Shown: positions 8,828 through 17,617 of the stretch, piece by piece
Layout: every line of letters starts with the position of its first letter
Position numbering within the stretch: position 1 is the stretch's first letter
The notes under the pieces: generated by a model
Told to the model about the DNA's origin: nothing
The model's input: only the letters and a program-made list of their open reading frames with translations
The model's database searches: none
Position numbers and translations under genes: made by a program
Origin: Rhizobium oryzicola
Lineage (GTDB): Bacteria; Pseudomonadota; Alphaproteobacteria; Rhizobiales; Rhizobiaceae
DNA: 64,000 bases
Assembly (NCBI RefSeq): GCF_030504645.1
Contig: NZ_JAUKWQ010000002.1
Span: forward strand, 496,001 to 560,000
Direction of reading: 5' to 3'

Positions 8828-10207
8828 ATGTCCATCACCGCCACTGCGCCTTTGACGCAGTCCGATAATTCGTGGCGAACCCATCTCTGGGCGACCTTCA
8901 GCCTCGGCGTGCCCTTTGTCGGCGCGCAGCTTGCGCAGATGGCGATCAACACGACAGACGTGATCATGGTGGGCTGGCTGGGCACCACCGAGCTGGCGGC
9001 TGTCGTTCTCTCCAGCCAGATGTTCTTCATCGTCTTCATCTTTGGGACAGGCTTTTCCAGCGCGGTCATTCCGCTCGTGGCGCAGGCTGTCGGACGTGGT
9101 GATCGGACGCAGGCGCGTCGGTCGACACGCATGGGCATGTGGGTGGTGCTGATGTATGGCCTGCTGACAGCGCCCATTCTGTGGTTCTCCGAGCCGATCT
9201 TGCGAGCCTTGGGGCAGGCACCCGACGTTGCGGCGCTGGCGCAGGGATATTTGCGCATCCTGCAATGGGGTATCTTCCCGGCGCTGTTGCTGATGGTGCT
9301 GCGCGCTTTCCTCAGCGCGTTGGAGCGCGGCGGCATTGTGCTGTATCTGACGCTCGGTATGTTCTGCCTCAACGCGGTCATGGACTACCTGCTGATCTTC
9401 GGCAATTTCGGTTTTCCGCAGATTGGGTTGAACGGCGCTGCCATCGCATCGCTCAGCGCCAATCTGCTCGGTCTGCTGCTGGCTATCCTCTATATCCGTA
9501 GCCATCCGCAGACGAATGCCTATCAGTTGTTCGTGCGTTTCTGGCGGCCGGACTGGCCGGCGTTTCGCGAGATCTTCAGCCTTGGCCTGCCGATCAGCTT
9601 TACCATTCTGGCAGAGGCCGGACTATTCAGTGCGGCATCGCTGCTGATGGGGATGCTGGGCAAGGCGGAACTCGCCGCCCATGGCATCGCGCTGCAGCTT
9701 GCCTCCATCGCCTTCATGATTCCGCTGGGGCTTGCGCAGGTGGCAACTGTGCGTGTGGGGGTTGCCGATGGCCGCGGCGACAGGCTTGGGGTGCGCCGCG
9801 CAGCAGTCGCTGTCATCGCCGTCGGGCTCTGCTTCTCCGTGGTGGGCAGTGCGCTGTTTGCCATCTTGCCGGAAAAGCTTGGCAGCCTGTTTCTGGATAC
9901 TCGCCAGCCGGATGCGCGCGCCGTGTTGGAGCTTTCCATTCCGCTCATTATGATGGCAGGGGCGTTTCAGCTGTTCGATGGGTTGCAGGCGGTGGCCGCC
10001 GGTTTGCTGCGAGGGGTGAAGGATACGAAGATTCCCATGCTGCTGGCGCTTGTGGCCTATTGGCCGATCGGTTTCCTCTGCGCCTGGGTATTTGGCTTTC
10101 CGCTGAAACTTGGCGGTCCCGGTATCTGGGTGGGTTTCGTGACGGGGCTGATTGCCGCGTCCATCTTCCTGTGCATCCGCTTTTGGCTACTGATGCGCCG
10201 GCATTGA
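8828..10207 (+). CDS. MATE family multidrug efflux transporter
   Basis: This 459-residue inner membrane protein has twelve hydrophobic segments in two homologous halves. The N-terminal half has FVGAQLAQMAINTTDVIMVG, which matches the MATE family first helix, and GSALFAILPEKLGSLFLD occurs in the second half as in NorM-type exporters. It should export cationic compounds using a proton or sodium gradient. AGGAG lies eight bases before the ATG. A terminator-like hairpin lies in its leader, and a bidirectional terminator separates it from the convergent carA. Confidence 0.9.
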   Translation: MSITATAPLTQSDNSWRTHLWATFSLGVPFVGAQLAQMAINTTDVIMVGWLGTTELAAVVLSSQMFFIVFIFGTGFSSAVIPLVAQAVGRGDRTQARRSTRMGMWVVLMYGLLTAPILWFSEPILRALGQAPDVAALAQGYLRILQWGIFPALLLMVLRAFLSALERGGIVLYLTLGMFCLNAVMDYLLIFGNFGFPQIGLNGAAIASLSANLLGLLLAILYIRSHPQTNAYQLFVRFWRPDWPAFREIFSLGLPISFTILAEAGLFSAASLLMGMLGKAELAAHGIALQLASIAFMIPLGLAQVATVRVGVADGRGDRLGVRRAAVAVIAVGLCFSVVGSALFAILPEKLGSLFLDTRQPDARAVLELSIPLIMMAGAFQLFDGLQAVAAGLLRGVKDTKIPMLLALVAYWPIGFLCAWVFGFPLKLGGPGIWVGFVTGLIAASIFLCIRFWLLMRRH

Positions 10208-10217
10208 TCTCAACAAA

Positions 10218-10245
10218 AAGGCGGCGAATTCGCATCCGCCGCCTT
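10218..10245. terminator. Bidirectional intrinsic terminator between the MATE gene and carA
   Basis: AAGGCGGCG at 10218-10226 pairs with CGCCGCCTT at 10237-10245 around a 10-base loop. An A run precedes it and pyrimidines follow it, which suits two convergent genes. Confidence 0.75.
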
Positions 10246-10268
10246 CTCCTGGATGATTTTAGTGCGTC

Positions 10269-11477
10269 TTAAGCGCGTTCGGCCAGAGCTGGCTCGCCCT
10301 TGCGCTCACGCACGAGATTCATGAAGCGGCGGAACAGGTAGTGGCTGTCCTGCGGGCCAGGCGAAGCCTCGGGATGATGCTGCACGGAGAAGACCGGCTT
10401 GCCAGTCAGCCGCAGGCCGCAATTGGTGCCGTCAAACAACGAGATGTGAGTCTCTTCAACACCTTCCGGCAGCGACTTCGAGTCGACCGCGAAGCCGTGG
10501 TTCATGGAGACGATCTCCACCTTGCCGGTCGTGTAGTCCTTGACCGGGTGGTTTGCGCCATGATGGCCCTGGTGCATCTTCTCGGTCTTGGCGCCGACGG
10601 CGAGCCCCAGCATTTGGTGGCCGAGGCAGATGCCGAATGTCGGCAGATCGGTCTTGATGATCTCGCGAATGACCGGCACGGCATATTCGCCGGTTGCTGC
10701 CGGGTCGCCAGGGCCGTTGGACAGGAAGACGCCATCCGGCTTTAGTGCCAGAATGTCTTCCGCCGAGGTTGTCGCGGGAACCACCGTGACTTTGCAGTCG
10801 AGGCCTGCGAAGAGGCGCAGGATGTTCCGCTTCACGCCATAGTCGACGCAGACGATGTGATACTTGGCATCCGAGGCCGACAGTTCGTCATAGCCTTCGT
10901 TCCAGACCCAGGGCTTTTCAGTCCACTGCGAAGACTGACCGGACGTTGCTTCCTTGGCGAGGTCGAGACCGACAAGACCGCCCCAGGCGCGTGCTTCCGC
11001 CTTCAGCGCTTCGATGTCGAAGACGCCATTCGGGTCATGCGCGATCACGGCATTTGGCGCACCCTTTTCACGGATCCATGCTGTCAGAGCGCGAGTGTCG
11101 ACGCCCGAGAGACCGATAATGCCGCGCGAGGCCAGCCAGTCGTTCAGGTGGCGCGACGAGCGGAAGTTCGAGGGGTCAGTGATGTCGGCCTTAAAGATCA
11201 CGCCGACTGCGCCGCGTCGTGCTGCAGGCGTCAGATCTTCGATATCTTCGTCGTTGGTACCGATATTGCCGATATGCGGGAAGGTGAAGGTGACGATCTG
11301 GCCGAGATAGGAAGGGTCGGTCAGAATTTCCTGATAGCCGGTGAGAGCGGTGTTGAAGCACACCTCAGCCGTTACCTTGCCTGTCGCGCCGACGCCGATG
11401 CCCTCGATGACCGTTCCGTCCGCCAGGACAAGAAGGGCTGTGGGCTTGGCTGTGGTCCAGGGTGCAGTTTCAGTCAT
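10269..11477 (-). CDS. carA: Carbamoyl-phosphate synthase small (glutaminase) subunit
   Basis: This 402-residue subunit hydrolyses glutamine and passes ammonia to CarB. It has the N-terminal CPSase small-chain domain (LADGTVIEGIG; FNTALTGYQEILTDPSY) and a C-terminal class I glutamine amidotransferase domain. The nucleophile elbow is FGICLGHQMLGLA, and the catalytic His/Glu are in HHPEASPGP. The start is the ATG at 11477, preceded by a GGCGGAGAC stretch. It points the same way as carB but is separated from it by about 8.5 kb of unrelated genes, mostly on the other strand. Confidence 0.97.
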   Translation of the reverse strand: MTETAPWTTAKPTALLVLADGTVIEGIGVGATGKVTAEVCFNTALTGYQEILTDPSYLGQIVTFTFPHIGNIGTNDEDIEDLTPAARRGAVGVIFKADITDPSNFRSSRHLNDWLASRGIIGLSGVDTRALTAWIREKGAPNAVIAHDPNGVFDIEALKAEARAWGGLVGLDLAKEATSGQSSQWTEKPWVWNEGYDELSASDAKYHIVCVDYGVKRNILRLFAGLDCKVTVVPATTSAEDILALKPDGVFLSNGPGDPAATGEYAVPVIREIIKTDLPTFGICLGHQMLGLAVGAKTEKMHQGHHGANHPVKDYTTGKVEIVSMNHGFAVDSKSLPEGVEETHISLFDGTNCGLRLTGKPVFSVQHHPEASPGPQDSHYLFRRFMNLVRERKGEPALAERA

Positions 11478-11855
11478 AATGGTTCGTCTCCGCCCTTGGC
11501 CCGCCACGGATCGCAGCGGGGCCCGAGGGCCGTTTATGGTCGCAGAAAAGGGCGCGCGAATGGGCCGCGCTCAAGATTTGTGTTAAATTGTCGTGCAGGT
11601 GCGGGAAAATAAACAAAGCCTTCCCCGCGGTCAATCGCGAGCAGCCTGAATTGCCTGAATTTCGTGGGCATTATCGATGAGTTTGAGCCCATACAGAGAA
11701 TACGCAAGCTTTGTTGCCCGTTTCGTGCGGCTCGTCTATGACCCGTGCGAAGCTTTGCTCCACCCGCGAGGAACTCCTTATGTGGGTTACGAGTGATGAG
11801 ATTGCCATGTCGTATCGTCCGCCATGGGCGAATGCGCTTCAAGGAGGTAGATAAG
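11478..11855. other. Divergent promoter region between carA and yqeY
   Basis: This 378-bp region lies between two divergent genes and should hold both promoters. The carA-proximal side has GC-rich short inverted repeats (for example GGCCC/GGGCC near 11520) that could fold in the carA leader, but no regulatory hairpin with a T run was found. No further gene is supported. Confidence 0.45.
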
Positions 11856-12308
11856 ATGATCCGTGAACAGCTGACCGCTGCGATGAAGGAAGCCATGAAG
11901 GCGAAGGATGCCCGCAGGCTATCAACCGTTCGCTTGGTGCAAAGCGCCATCAAGGAGCGTGACATTGCTCAGCGCGGTGCCGGCAAGGATGAGGCAAGCG
12001 ATGACGACATCCTGCAGATCATGCAGAAGATGATCAAGCAGCGCGAAGAATCCGCCAAGATTTACGAGGAAGGTGGGCGCGCCGAGCTTGCCCAGCAGGA
12101 GCGTGAGGAGATCGAGGTGATCCGAAGCTTCATGCCGGAGCAGCTCTCGGATGAGAAGATCGAAGAGATCTGCCGCGCCGTGATTGCCGAAGTTGGGGCG
12201 CAGGGCATGAAGGACATGGGCAAGTGCATTGCCGTTCTGCGCGAACGTTACGCAGGCCAGATGGACTTCGCCAAGGCTTCGGCGATCGTCAAGGATTTGC
12301 TGAAGTAA
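11856..12308 (+). CDS. GatB/YqeY domain-containing protein
   Basis: This 150-residue cytosolic protein shows the YqeY pattern: an N-terminal helical part (MKAKDARRLSTVRLVQSAIK) and a C-terminal domain with IRSFMPEQLSDEKIEEI and GMKDMGKCIAVL. The family is related to the tail domain of the GatB amidotransferase subunit and may contact tRNA; its exact role is not established. A strong AAGGAGGTAG precedes the ATG at 11856. It stands just before dnaG and rpoD, a common alphaproteobacterial arrangement. Confidence 0.92.
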   Translation: MIREQLTAAMKEAMKAKDARRLSTVRLVQSAIKERDIAQRGAGKDEASDDDILQIMQKMIKQREESAKIYEEGGRAELAQQEREEIEVIRSFMPEQLSDEKIEEICRAVIAEVGAQGMKDMGKCIAVLRERYAGQMDFAKASAIVKDLLK

Positions 12309-12335
12309 TCGCACTGCAGACGTTCCAAAACAAGC

Positions 12336-12363
12336 GAGGCAGGATCGGGGGAGATCCTGCCTC
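12336..12363. terminator. Strong stem-loop after yqeY (possible terminator)
   Basis: A perfect 11-bp stem, GAGGCAGGATC at 12336-12346 with GATCCTGCCTC at 12353-12363, encloses a six-base loop. No T run follows, so it may be a Rho-assisted terminator or an mRNA-stabilising hairpin. Confidence 0.55.
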
Positions 12364-12780
12364 TAGCGCCTGGACATTTAACAGCCATCTGGGGGGACAG
12401 TTGGGCTGTTTTTCGAGATTCCGCCACTGGGGTTTGGGCGATATCCCGTGGATGTGATTACCCGTTGGAGAGTGGGACGTCGGGCAACCACGAGAGCTGG
12501 TGTAGTCCTGCCTGCGCCAGCCTTCAAATTACAAAAACATAATTTTTTGCAATCTTTGTCTGCCTCAAAAAAGTCTTAAGCTCGCTCCTTTCTAACCTAT
12601 TAAGGGAAGCGCGTGACCTTCAGCGATAGCTCGTCGCGGCCATGGTGGGTTCTGCTTCCGCGTTACTCTTACTTCACGCCCGGCATGTTCTGTCTGCCTG
12701 TGGATTGCGTGTGTTGATCGCCACGCCCATGGCTTTCCGGAGCCCTTGCGCCTATAGAACAATGTTTCCGCGAGGTGACG
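12364..12780. other. Intergenic region upstream of dnaG
   Basis: About 420 bp separate the yqeY stem-loop from dnaG. The AT-rich tract near 12530-12590 is the most promoter-like part. No gene, RNA or repeat could be supported here. Confidence 0.4.
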
Positions 12781-14808
12781 ATGCGCTTTCCCAATACCTT
12801 TCTTGACGAGATACGCGATCGCGTGCCGATTTCGGCTGTGGTCGGCCGTCGCGTCACCTGGGATCGGAAGAAGACGAATGTGCCGCGTGGCGATTACTGG
12901 GCCTGCTGCCCGTTCCACGGCGAGAAAAGTCCAAGCTTTCACTGCGAGGACAAGAAGGGCCGCTATCATTGTTTCGGTTGCGGTGTGTCCGGTGACCACT
13001 TCCGTTTTCTGACGGAGTTGGAGGGCCTGAGCTTTCCGGAGGCCGTGCAGCAGATTGCCGACATGGCCGGTGTTGCCATGCCGCAGCCGGATCCGCAGGC
13101 AGAAAAGCGTGAGAAGGAGCGCACGACGCTTCTTGATGTCATGGAAATGGCGACCCGCTTCTTTCAGGATCAACTGCAGACGGCTGTCGGTGCAAAGGCT
13201 CGTGCCTATTTGCGCGACCGTGGCCTGACGGCAAAGACTATTGAAACCTTTCGCCTCGGCTACGCGCCCGAAAGCCGCAACGCGCTGAAGGAGCATCTCG
13301 CATCCAAAGGTGTGCTGAAGGAACAGATGGAAGCCTGTGGTCTCGTGATCCATGAGAATGTGCCGGTCTCCTACGATCGCTTCCGTGACCGCATCATGTT
13401 TCCCATCCTGTCCTCACGCGAAAAGGTGATCGCGTTTGGTGGACGCGCCATGTCGCCGGATGCGCCGGCGAAATATCTGAACTCCAACGAAACCGAGCTC
13501 TTCCACAAGGGCAATGTGCTCTACAATTTCACCCGCGCCCGCCGCGCGGCTCAAGGGGCCGCAAAGGGCGCCGAAGACAGTGGCACCATCATTGCCGTCG
13601 AAGGCTATATGGATGTGATCGCGCTTCATCAGGCCGGGGTGGAGAATGCTGTCGCACCGCTTGGCACGGCACTCACGGAAAATCAGCTGGAGCTTTTGTG
13701 GCGGATGACGCCGCAACCGGTCCTGTGCTTCGATGGCGATGGCGCGGGCATTCGCGCCGCTAACCGCGCCGCAGACCTGGCTTTGCCGCATATCAGGCCG
13801 GGGCGCTCGGTGCGCTTTGCGCTGCTGCCTGATGGCAAGGACCCGGATGATCTGGTGCGTCACGAGGGCAGGGCGCCCTTTGACAAGGTGATGGCGCAGG
13901 CCAAGCCGCTGGCAGAAATGATCTGGTCTCGCGAGACGGCGGGTGCCAATTTCGATACGCCGGAAAAGCGCGCGGAGCTGGAGGCGCGGCTGAAGCAGAT
14001 TGTCTCGGTGATTGCGGACGAAAACGTGCGCCGCCATTACCAGCAGGACATGCGCGACCGGCTGAACGGTTTCTTTTCCGTAGGGCGAATGAACGGCGGC
14101 GAGCGTCGCCAGCCCTATCAGCAGGGGCGTGGCTTTGGCGGGCGTGGCGGCTCTCAAGGCGGACAGCAACGCGGCGGCGCCCAGCGGGGCGGCCCGTCCG
14201 CCGGGCTCGGTGTATCGGACCGGCTGGCGCGCTCAGGCATGGTGCGTGGTCATCAGGATTTGCCGACGCTGCGCGAAACCGTGCTGGCGCTGACCATCGT
14301 CAACCATCCGCAACTGCTGCTGGAGGAATATGACGAGATCGCCTCGATCGATTTCGACAACCGCGATCTCCAGCGCTTCTGGTCTGCCGTGCTGCCCGCT
14401 GCCGCAACGGCGGGGCCTCATCTGTCGCGCGACTATCTGGTCGAGCGGCTGTCGGCTGAAGGTTTCGAGGCGCTGATCACGTCTCTCGACCAGCAGGTGC
14501 GCAATGCCCGGCTATGGATCGCGACCGTTCAGGCGGCGCCTGAGGATGCGCGTGAAGGCTATCGGCAGGCGCTTTCGCTGCACAAGCGGACAAAGGCGCT
14601 GCGCTTCCAGAAGATCGAGCTGGAGCGGGAACTGGCGGCGGCGACGGAGGTTGGTGACGAAGACAATGTGGAGCCTCTGTTGCGCGCACTGCAGGAAGTT
14701 CAGATGGAGATCCAGCGCATGGAAAACCAGGAAGCCATCATTGATGGCTTCGGTGTCATGTCGGGGCGCGTCAAAGGCGTTGCTGTCAGCCAAAGTGCAT
14801 CCGGTTAA
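12781..14808 (+). CDS. dnaG: DNA primase
   Basis: This 675-residue primase makes the RNA primers at the replication fork. The N-terminal zinc-binding domain is seen (CCPFHGEKSPSF, then YHCFGCG, about residues 42-68). The central RNA polymerase domain includes FRDRIMFPI and FGGRAMSPDAPAKYLNS, with the TOPRIM motifs AVEGYMDVIAL and CFDGDGAG. A Gly/Gln/Arg-rich linker near residues 440-470 leads into the helicase-interacting C-terminal region. GAGGTG precedes the ATG at 12781; a GTG two codons upstream is also possible. It forms part of the yqeY-dnaG-rpoD cluster. Confidence 0.97.
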   Translation: MRFPNTFLDEIRDRVPISAVVGRRVTWDRKKTNVPRGDYWACCPFHGEKSPSFHCEDKKGRYHCFGCGVSGDHFRFLTELEGLSFPEAVQQIADMAGVAMPQPDPQAEKREKERTTLLDVMEMATRFFQDQLQTAVGAKARAYLRDRGLTAKTIETFRLGYAPESRNALKEHLASKGVLKEQMEACGLVIHENVPVSYDRFRDRIMFPILSSREKVIAFGGRAMSPDAPAKYLNSNETELFHKGNVLYNFTRARRAAQGAAKGAEDSGTIIAVEGYMDVIALHQAGVENAVAPLGTALTENQLELLWRMTPQPVLCFDGDGAGIRAANRAADLALPHIRPGRSVRFALLPDGKDPDDLVRHEGRAPFDKVMAQAKPLAEMIWSRETAGANFDTPEKRAELEARLKQIVSVIADENVRRHYQQDMRDRLNGFFSVGRMNGGERRQPYQQGRGFGGRGGSQGGQQRGGAQRGGPSAGLGVSDRLARSGMVRGHQDLPTLRETVLALTIVNHPQLLLEEYDEIASIDFDNRDLQRFWSAVLPAAATAGPHLSRDYLVERLSAEGFEALITSLDQQVRNARLWIATVQAAPEDAREGYRQALSLHKRTKALRFQKIELERELAAATEVGDEDNVEPLLRALQEVQMEIQRMENQEAIIDGFGVMSGRVKGVAVSQSASG

Positions 14809-15191
14809 GCTACTATTACAAATTGTAAGTCTAAAGACCCTTGTCTTATTGAACTGCATCACTAGATATTGGCCAACCCTCCGCTCTAAGTGCGAAATAC
14901 GCGGGGATCCGAAATTTTCCATGTGCAATCGACGGTGAGCCTTGAATAAGGCTTGACGGGGAGCAAAATTGTGGGAATCACCGTCTCAAGCAGAATTAGG
15001 TGAAGCGAGGCGGGAAAGCTGCGATGACACGGCCAAGGCGGGTTGGTCATATCGTGGCCGCACTCTTGGTTAAGCGGGAATTAATGTCCACCCGGTACGT
15101 GTCTGTTTGCGATTCGCAAAGCCGCTGTTCCGAGCGTTGCCGCTAAGGCTTGGCGCATCGCTGCATAGGACGTCCAAGGAAAGACGAATAC
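14809..15191. other. Intergenic region upstream of rpoD
   Basis: This 383-bp gap probably holds the rpoD promoter. A TTGACG hexamer at 14953-14958 is a reasonable -35 element, but a matching -10 element is not clear. No small gene is supported. Confidence 0.4.
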
Positions 15192-17240
15192 ATGGCAACT
15201 AAAGTCAAAGAAAACGAAGAAGCTGAAAACGAACGCGATGGCGCTACGGATGGTCCGCTTCTCGATCTTTCTGACGACGCGGTCAAGCGAATGATCAAAG
15301 TCGCAAAGAAGCGCGGCTATGTGACCATGGACGAGTTGAATGCGGTTCTGCCGTCGGAGGAAGTGACCTCCGAGCAGATCGAAGACACTATGGCCATGCT
15401 GTCTGACATGGGCATCAACGTCGTTGAAGACGAAGAAGCCGAAGAGCAGAACGCAACCGAAGACGAGAGCGACGACGAGGCCGAGAGCGAAGGCGGCGAA
15501 TTGGCCCCGACGACTGGTACCGCCGTTGCCGCGACGAAGAAGAAAGAGCCGACCGACCGTACCGACGACCCGGTGCGCATGTATCTGCGCGAAATGGGCT
15601 CGGTGGAACTTCTGTCGCGTGAAGGCGAAATCGCCATTGCCAAGCGCATCGAGGCTGGCCGCGAAACGATGATCGCCGGGCTTTGCGAAAGCCCGCTGAC
15701 CTTCCAGGCGCTGATCATCTGGCGCGACGAGTTGAACGAAGGCACCACGCTGCTGCGCGAGATCATCGATCTCGAAACCACATATTCCGGTCCAGAAGCC
15801 AAGGCTGCACCGCAGTTCCAGAGCCCGGAAAAGATCGAGGCGGACCGCAAGGCTGCCGAGGAAAAGGAAAAGACCCGCAGGCCGCGTGCCGCCAGTGACG
15901 ATGACATCACCAATGTTGGTGGTGACATGCCCATGCCGGAAGAGGAAGAAGAGGACGATGATGAATCGAGCCTGTCTCTTGCCGCCATGGAAGCGGAACT
16001 GCGCCCGCAGGTCATGGAAACGCTCGACACCATTGCCGATACCTACAAGAAGCTGCGCAAGCTGCAGGATCAGCAGGTGGAAGCCCGTTTGTCCTGCACC
16101 GGCACGCTGTCTTCCGGTCAGGAGCGCCGCTACAAGGAACTGAAGGATCAGCTCATCACGGCGGTGAAGTCGCTGTCGCTGAACCAGAACCGCATCGACA
16201 GCCTTGTCGAGCAGCTCTACGACATCAACAAGCGCCTCGTGCAGAACGAAGGCCGCCTGCTGCGTCTCGCGGAAAGCTATGGCGTGAAGCGCGACAGCTT
16301 CCTGGAGCAGTACCAGGGGGCCGAGCTTGATCCGCACTGGATGAAGTCGATCTCCAATCTCGCCGCTCGCGGCTGGAAGGAATTCGCACGCGCTGAAACC
16401 AATACGATCCGGGAGATCCGTCAGGAGATCCAGAACCTTGCGACTGAGACCGGCATTTCGATCTCGGAATTCCGCCGCATCGTTCACATGGTACAGAAGG
16501 GCGAGCGCGAAGCACGCATCGCCAAGAAGGAGATGGTCGAGGCCAACCTGCGTCTCGTCATCTCCATCGCCAAGAAGTACACGAACCGTGGCCTGCAGTT
16601 CCTGGATCTCATCCAGGAAGGCAATATCGGCCTGATGAAGGCGGTCGACAAGTTCGAGTATCGCCGCGGCTACAAGTTCTCCACCTATGCGACGTGGTGG
16701 ATCCGTCAGGCGATTACCCGTTCGATCGCCGACCAGGCCCGCACGATCCGTATTCCGGTGCACATGATCGAAACGATCAACAAGATCGTTCGCACATCGC
16801 GCCAGATGCTGCATGAAATCGGCCGCGAGCCGACGCCGGAAGAACTGGCGGAAAAGCTTGCCATGCCGCTCGAAAAAGTGCGCAAGGTTCTGAAGATCGC
16901 CAAGGAGCCGATCTCCCTCGAAACCCCGGTGGGCGACGAAGAAGATTCACATCTCGGCGATTTCATCGAGGACAAGAACGCGCTTCTGCCGATCGACGCT
17001 GCCATCCAGGCGAACCTACGCGAAACGACGACCCGCGTTCTCGCCTCGCTCACGCCACGTGAAGAGCGCGTTCTGCGCATGCGCTTCGGCATCGGCATGA
17101 ACACGGACCATACGCTGGAAGAAGTCGGCCAGCAGTTCTCGGTCACCCGCGAACGTATCCGCCAGATCGAAGCCAAGGCGCTGCGCAAGCTGAAGCACCC
17201 GAGCCGCAGCCGCAAGCTGCGCAGCTTCCTGGATAGCTGA
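15192..17240 (+). CDS. rpoD: RNA polymerase primary sigma factor RpoD (sigma-70)
   Basis: This 682-residue housekeeping sigma factor recruits RNA polymerase to standard promoters. Region 1.1 is followed by an acidic stretch, region 1.2 ([18 protein letters not shown]), a long acidic non-conserved region, and region 2 ([40 protein letters not shown]). Region 3 follows, then region 4 with the helix-turn-helix ([20 protein letters not shown]). The ATG at 15192 follows an AAGGA-type site; an extended start at 15150 lacks support. A strong terminator follows. Confidence 0.98.
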   Translation: MATKVKENEEAENERDGATDGPLLDLSDDAVKRMIKVAKKRGYVTMDELNAVLPSEEVTSEQIEDTMAMLSDMGINVVEDEEAEEQNATEDESDDEAESEGGELAPTTGTAVAATKKKEPTDRTDDPVRMYLREMGSVELLSREGEIAIAKRIEAGRETMIAGLCESPLTFQALIIWRDELNEGTTLLREIIDLETTYSGPEAKAAPQFQSPEKIEADRKAAEEKEKTRRPRAASDDDITNVGGDMPMPEEEEEDDDESSLSLAAMEAELRPQVMETLDTIADTYKKLRKLQDQQVEARLSCTGTLSSGQERRYKELKDQLITAVKSLSLNQNRIDSLVEQLYDINKRLVQNEGRLLRLAESYGVKRDSFLEQYQGAELDPHWMKSISNLAARGWKEFARAETNTIREIRQEIQNLATETGISISEFRRIVHMVQKGEREARIAKKEMVEANLRLVISIAKKYTNRGLQFLDLIQEGNIGLMKAVDKFEYRRGYKFSTYATWWIRQAITRSIADQARTIRIPVHMIETINKIVRTSRQMLHEIGREPTPEELAEKLAMPLEKVRKVLKIAKEPISLETPVGDEEDSHLGDFIEDKNALLPIDAAIQANLRETTTRVLASLTPREERVLRMRFGIGMNTDHTLEEVGQQFSVTRERIRQIEAKALRKLKHPSRSRKLRSFLDS

Positions 17241-17267
17241 GGCAGCTGCCGAATATTAATGAAGAGA

Positions 17268-17296
17268 GGCCGGAGTGGAAACGCTCCGGCCTTTTT
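17268..17296 (+). terminator. Intrinsic terminator of rpoD
   Basis: GGCCGGAG at 17268-17275 pairs with CTCCGGCC at 17284-17291, followed by five T. It lies 28 bases after the rpoD stop. Confidence 0.85.
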
Positions 17297-17399
17297 GCGT
17301 TGATTGCATGTTATCGTGCCGCTCCTGCTGCCGTCCTCGACTTTCAGCCCCCTCCTTCTCCCTTTTGCCGCGTCTGCATCTCGGGCCGTCATCCTGCCT

Positions 17400-17505
17400 C
17401 ACCCGCCGTCATCCTCGGCCTTGAGCCGAGGATCCAGCTATTGAGGCGAAGTGACGGTGCGTCTGTGGATGCTCGGGTCAAGCCCGAGCATGACGCCCGT
17501 GGGAG
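17400..17505. repeat. Rhizobial palindromic intergenic elements (two units)
   Basis: Two near-perfect hairpins lie in tandem: ATCCTCGGC/GCCGAGGAT at 17411-17433 and ATGCTCGGG/CCCGAGCAT at 17469-17491, each with a five-base loop and flanked by GTCAT/ATGAC-type sequence. Elements of this kind (RIME/RPE-like) are scattered between genes in Rhizobium and Agrobacterium. A related copy occurs inside the prophage near 34917. The rest of the 17297-17617 gap shows no gene. Confidence 0.7.
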
Positions 17506-17617
17506 GGCGCGAAAACCTGGGTGTAAACGGGAGCGCCTCTCCGGGTGCCCTCAACTTTGCCTTGTCGGGTAGAGGACGGTTGTGCATGTTGGAGAGGATT
17601 GAGGGGCAGGGGTACTG

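Noticed and set aside
15081..16814. 577-codon open frame on the minus strand
   Set aside because: It is exactly antisense to rpoD, whose domains are unmistakable; long antisense frames are common in GC-rich DNA.
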